A stretch of 64,000 nucleotides of DNA. Origin: Paragemmobacter ruber. GTDB taxonomy: Bacteria; Pseudomonadota; Alphaproteobacteria; Rhodobacterales; Rhodobacteraceae. Numbering within the stretch: position 1 is the first letter of the stretch; every line of letters starts with the position of its first letter. This document shows, piece by piece, positions 60,970-64,000 of this stretch. The stretch is taken from positions 186,001 through 250,000 of the forward strand of contig NZ_JAAATW010000002.1 of assembly GCF_009908315.1 (NCBI RefSeq). Reading direction: 5' to 3'. The notes under the pieces are model-generated. The model ran no database searches. It saw only the letters and a list, made by a program, of their open reading frames with translations, and was not told the origin of the DNA. The translations under genes were made by a program, and so were the position numbers.

Positions 60970-61070
60970 GGCGTGGCCGGAGGGATGGCTAAAATCCGGG
61001 GGGAAGGCCTTGGATTCGCCGGAGTTTCCTAAGCAATTCCTAACTGTGGCGGCGGCAGGCTGACCCTGTG

Positions 61071-61114
61071 CTTTCGGGTCTTGGGCTTTCGGGCCTTGGG
61101 TCTTCGGGCTGGGG
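61071..61114. repeat. 15-base tandem repeat before the RTX gene
   Basis: Units CTTTCGGGTCTTGGG and CTTTCGGGCCTTGGG, followed by a degenerate TCTTCGGGCTGGGG, end nine bases before the RTX start codon. The array occupies the leader of that gene. Confidence 0.7.
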
Positions 61115-61123
61115 TGGTGTGTC

Positions 61124-64000
61124 ATGTTTGAATTTCTGAGGGTCGGGGTGGCCCTTGGTGCGCGTTTCGCGCACCCAATGCCGCATGGCGAATTGATCGC
61201 GGTTCCGGGCGGGGTGCCGGGCTTTCGTCTGTTCAACCCCGTGCTGAACGAGACGGTTCTGTTGCGGCCCGGTGTGGCGGGGCCGGTTGTAGACGGCTTT
61301 GCCGTGCAGGGGGCGGAGCGGGTGGGTGTGACCGTGGGCGGCGTGGCGGGCAGTCTGCCCGCCGACATGATCGCTGCCGCGCGGCTGGCGGGCGTGGGCG
61401 GGATGACGGCCTATCTGGAGCCCGGCGCGCCGCAGCAGGCCATGGCGGTGGAGATGATCGCGGTGGAGGTGGGGGGGCAGGCCTACCTTCTGGCGGCGCG
61501 GCAGGCCGGCAGCGGGGTAGAGAGTTTTCGCATCGAGGCGGATGGCGGGCTTGTCCGCGTGGCCGAGGCGCGGGATGCGGCGGGCTTTGCGCTGGCGCGC
61601 GTGGCCGCGCTGGCGCGGGCCGAGATGGCCGATGGCACCTATGTCTTTGCCGGGTCGGCGCTGGAGCATGGGATCACCACGCTGGTGGTGGGGCCGGGCG
61701 GCACGCTGGCGCGCGGCCCGGTGGCGGGGCGTGAGCAGGGCGTCTGGGTGCAGGGGATTTCGGCGCTGGAGGTGGTGGACGCCTTTGGCGCGACATGGCT
61801 GGTGGCGGCGGCGGCCGGATCGTCGAGCCTGACGGTGTTTCAGGTCGGCGCGGGGGGCGCGCTGGTGCAGGCCGATCATGTCTTTGACCAGTTGGGGACG
61901 CGCTTTGCCGGGGTGACCGCGCTGGATGTGGTGCAGCATGGCGAATGGGTCTTTGTGCTGGCGGCCGGGGCGGATGCGGGGCTGTCGCTGTTTGCGATGC
62001 TGCCGGGGGGGCGGCTGGTGCATCTGACAAGTCTGGCGGATCGCGCCGATCTGGGGCTGGAGGGCATCCGCGCCGTGGCGGCGGCCGTGCAGGGCGAGAC
62101 GCTGGCGGTGATGATCCTGTCGGGGACGGAGGCGGGGGTGACGCAGCTTTCGCTGCCGCTGGCGGGGCTGGGGGCCGTGCTGGCCGGACCGGGGGACCTG
62201 ACAGGCACGGCGGGGCGGGACATTCTTGTGGACGGTGCGGGCAGCGAGGTGCTGACCGGCGGGGTGGGTGCGGATCTGTTCGTTCTGCGGGGCGACGGGC
62301 AAGGCGATGTGATCGCCGATTTCGAGCCGGGGCTGGACCGGATCGACCTGAGCTTTTGGCCGATGCTGCGGGATCCGGCCCAGCTTGCGGTGACGCTGAC
62401 CGCGCAGGGGGCGGTGCTGCGCTTTGGCGCGGAGGTGCTGGAGATCCGCACCGCGACGGGGCGCCCCCTGACGCTGGCCGAGGTGCTGGCGATGGATCTT
62501 GCGGCGAACGGGCGGCTGCCGGTGGCGGGTGCGCCGGATTTCGGGGGACCGGGCGGGGGATCGGCGGGGCCGGATCGGATGTCGGGCGGGGCGGGGAATG
62601 ACACGCTGTCGGGCGCGGGCGGGGATGACGTGCTGGCGGGCGGGGGCGGGGCGGATGCGCTGGAGGGCGGTGAGGGGGCCGATACGCTGGATGGCGGCGT
62701 GGGTGATGACGTCCTGTCAGGGGGCGCGGGCAATGACCGGCTGATCGGCGGGGAGGGGAACGACCGGCTGGAGGGCGGCGACGGGGATGACCGGTTTCTG
62801 GATGGCGCGGGGGATGACACGTTCTTGGGCGGCGCCGGGAATGACAGGATCGAGGCGACGCTGGGTCGTGACTGGCTGTCGGGTGAGGCGGGCAATGACA
62901 CGCTGGAGGGGGGCGACGGGGCGGATCGCCTGATCGGCGGGCTGGATGACGACCTGCTGGCCGGGGATGAGGGGGATGATCTGCTGGCGGGAGAGGCCGG
63001 GAATGACCGGCTGTTCGGGGGCGCGGGGCGGGATCGGCTGTTCGGCGGCGCGGGAAATGATGGTCTGCAGGCAGCAGAGGGGCGCGACCGCCTGCTGGGG
63101 CAGGTGGGGGATGATCTGCTGGAGGGTGGGGCCGGGGCCGACAGTCTCTATGGGGGGGCGGGGCAGGACCAGCTGGCCGGGGGAGAGGATGATGACCGCC
63201 TGGACGGGGGCGCCGGGGATGATGTGATGTCTGACATCGCGGGCGCGGATTGGCTGTATGGCGGGGCCGGGCGGGATACCCTGCTGGCCGGTCTCGGGGA
63301 TGACACGCTGTGGGGCGGGGCGGGGCAGGACCGCATGGAGGGCGGCGCCGGGGCGGACCGCCTGTTTGGCGGCAGTGGCATGGACCGGATGGACGGGGAA
63401 GCGGGCAATGACACGCTTTTCGGGGGCGGCGGGAAGGACCGGCTGATCGGTGGGGATGGCGATGACCTGCTGGAGGGCGAGGCGGGGCGTGATGCGCTGT
63501 CGGATGGGGCGGGGAATGACCGCCTGATCGGGGGGGCCGGGGCGGACCGTCTTGTGGGCGGAGAGGGCGATGATCGGTTGAATGGCGGTGGCGGGGCGGA
63601 TCGCGCGGATGGGGGGGGCGGGGCGGACCGGCTGCTGGGTGGTGTGGGGGCGGACAGCCTGATCGGGGGTGAGGGGGATGACAGCCTGTCGGGCGGCGCG
63701 GATGCGGATCGCCTGTCGGGGCAGGGTGGCGCGGATCGCCTGTCGGGGGGGCAGGGGGAGGATTGGCTGGAGGGCGGCAGCGAGGCGGATTGGCTGACCG
63801 GGGATGGCGGGGGGGACTGGCTGTTCGGTGGTGACGGGGCTGATCGGTTGGAGGGGGGCGCGGGGGCCGACTGGCTGACGGGCGGCGAGGGGCTTGATGT
63901 GTTCGTCTTTGATGTGACCGCGGGTGGTGCCACGGCGGGGGGAGAGATCGACGTGATCACCGATTTCCTGCCGGGGCAGGACCGGCTGGAGTTGCGGGGG
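61124..64000 (+). CDS. RTX (haemolysin-type calcium-binding) protein, 3-prime end missing
   Basis: An open frame of 959 codons that runs off the window. Residues 1 to about 350 form a repeated beta-strand region resembling a propeller (for example TWLVAAAAGSSSLTVFQV). A short RTX-like block with VIADFEPGLDRIDLSFWPML is next. Then roughly 49 nonapeptide units of type GGxGxDxL run from about 62566 to 63905. The last residues (DVITDFLPGQDRLELRG) match the serralysin-type end domain. No signal peptide is seen, which suits type I secretion. Probably a secreted or surface protein; no enzyme motif is visible in the part shown. Confidence 0.9.
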   Translation, partial: MFEFLRVGVALGARFAHPMPHGELIAVPGGVPGFRLFNPVLNETVLLRPGVAGPVVDGFAVQGAERVGVTVGGVAGSLPADMIAAARLAGVGGMTAYLEPGAPQQAMAVEMIAVEVGGQAYLLAARQAGSGVESFRIEADGGLVRVAEARDAAGFALARVAALARAEMADGTYVFAGSALEHGITTLVVGPGGTLARGPVAGREQGVWVQGISALEVVDAFGATWLVAAAAGSSSLTVFQVGAGGALVQADHVFDQLGTRFAGVTALDVVQHGEWVFVLAAGADAGLSLFAMLPGGRLVHLTSLADRADLGLEGIRAVAAAVQGETLAVMILSGTEAGVTQLSLPLAGLGAVLAGPGDLTGTAGRDILVDGAGSEVLTGGVGADLFVLRGDGQGDVIADFEPGLDRIDLSFWPMLRDPAQLAVTLTAQGAVLRFGAEVLEIRTATGRPLTLAEVLAMDLAANGRLPVAGAPDFGGPGGGSAGPDRMSGGAGNDTLSGAGGDDVLAGGGGADALEGGEGADTLDGGVGDDVLSGGAGNDRLIGGEGNDRLEGGDGDDRFLDGAGDDTFLGGAGNDRIEATLGRDWLSGEAGNDTLEGGDGADRLIGGLDDDLLAGDEGDDLLAGEAGNDRLFGGAGRDRLFGGAGNDGLQAAEGRDRLLGQVGDDLLEGGAGADSLYGGAGQDQLAGGEDDDRLDGGAGDDVMSDIAGADWLYGGAGRDTLLAGLGDDTLWGGAGQDRMEGGAGADRLFGGSGMDRMDGEAGNDTLFGGGGKDRLIGGDGDDLLEGEAGRDALSDGAGNDRLIGGAGADRLVGGEGDDRLNGGGGADRADGGGGADRLLGGVGADSLIGGEGDDSLSGGADADRLSGQGGADRLSGGQGEDWLEGGSEADWLTGDGGGDWLFGGDGADRLEGGAGADWLTGGEGLDVFVFDVTAGGATAGGEIDVITDFLPGQDRLELRG

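Noticed and set aside
62566-63905. CRISPR-like or satellite repeat
   Set aside because: The regular repetition is the 27-base coding unit of RTX nonapeptides in one open frame, not spaced identical repeats.

Overview
The window reads as chromosomal DNA of an alphaproteobacterium of the order Rhodobacterales (inference). The support is high G+C, the gene order ybgC-tolQRAB-pal-cpoB-tilS-ftsH, argP/argO, an AcuI-type reductase and many four-base start/stop overlaps. I saw no rRNA, tRNA, CRISPR array, transposase, integrase or phage structural gene. Coordinates and motifs were read by eye. Family names rest on recognised motifs and gene context, not on database searches.

Layout. 246-8207: a conserved hypothetical, acs overlapping an adenylate kinase, an MHS-type transporter with a large periplasmic insertion, a stand-alone receiver protein, a small membrane protein, a probably frameshifted small gene and acuI. 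8278-11389 (minus): an arsenic operon made of an ArsR-ArsC fusion, a GAPDH and the ArsJ exporter. 11546-14804: a bestrophin-like protein, and an NCS1 nucleobase permease divergent from a GntR/FCD regulator, with an inverted repeat between them. 14896-22870: an aerobic CO dehydrogenase cluster coxC-coxM-S-L-D-E-F. Its CoxL has the form I motif AYRCSFR. A 46-residue ORF overlaps the end of coxF.

23010-34302 is the accessory region and the most interesting part. It has three transcription units. One (minus) encodes a TrkA/RyR-domain membrane protein, a patatin, a 1342-residue STAND ATPase with ankyrin repeats, and a small protein B. A second (minus) encodes a small protein A and a VirD4/TraG-like ATPase lacking membrane anchors. 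A third (plus, between them) encodes a SLOG-type protein. Proteins A and B are diverged paralogues that bracket the locus. No transfer, integration or secretion genes accompany it. I propose a composite conflict (probably anti-phage) system in which a STAND sensor and a nucleotide-sensing layer control membrane-attacking effectors.

34450-64000 is mostly housekeeping: the Tol-Pal operon, tilS (apparently starting at CTG), ftsH, tam, a MOSC protein, fhs, a chorismate mutase, folD, the pdeM-lhr repair pair, a YmdB-type phosphodiesterase, transporters, yebC, a degenerate receiver protein divergent from a winged-helix protein, and argP/argO. An RTX protein runs off the right end, preceded by 15-base tandem repeats. 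A 28-base palindrome recurs at 48117 and 55727, and a ~110-base direct repeat lies at 51424-51694.
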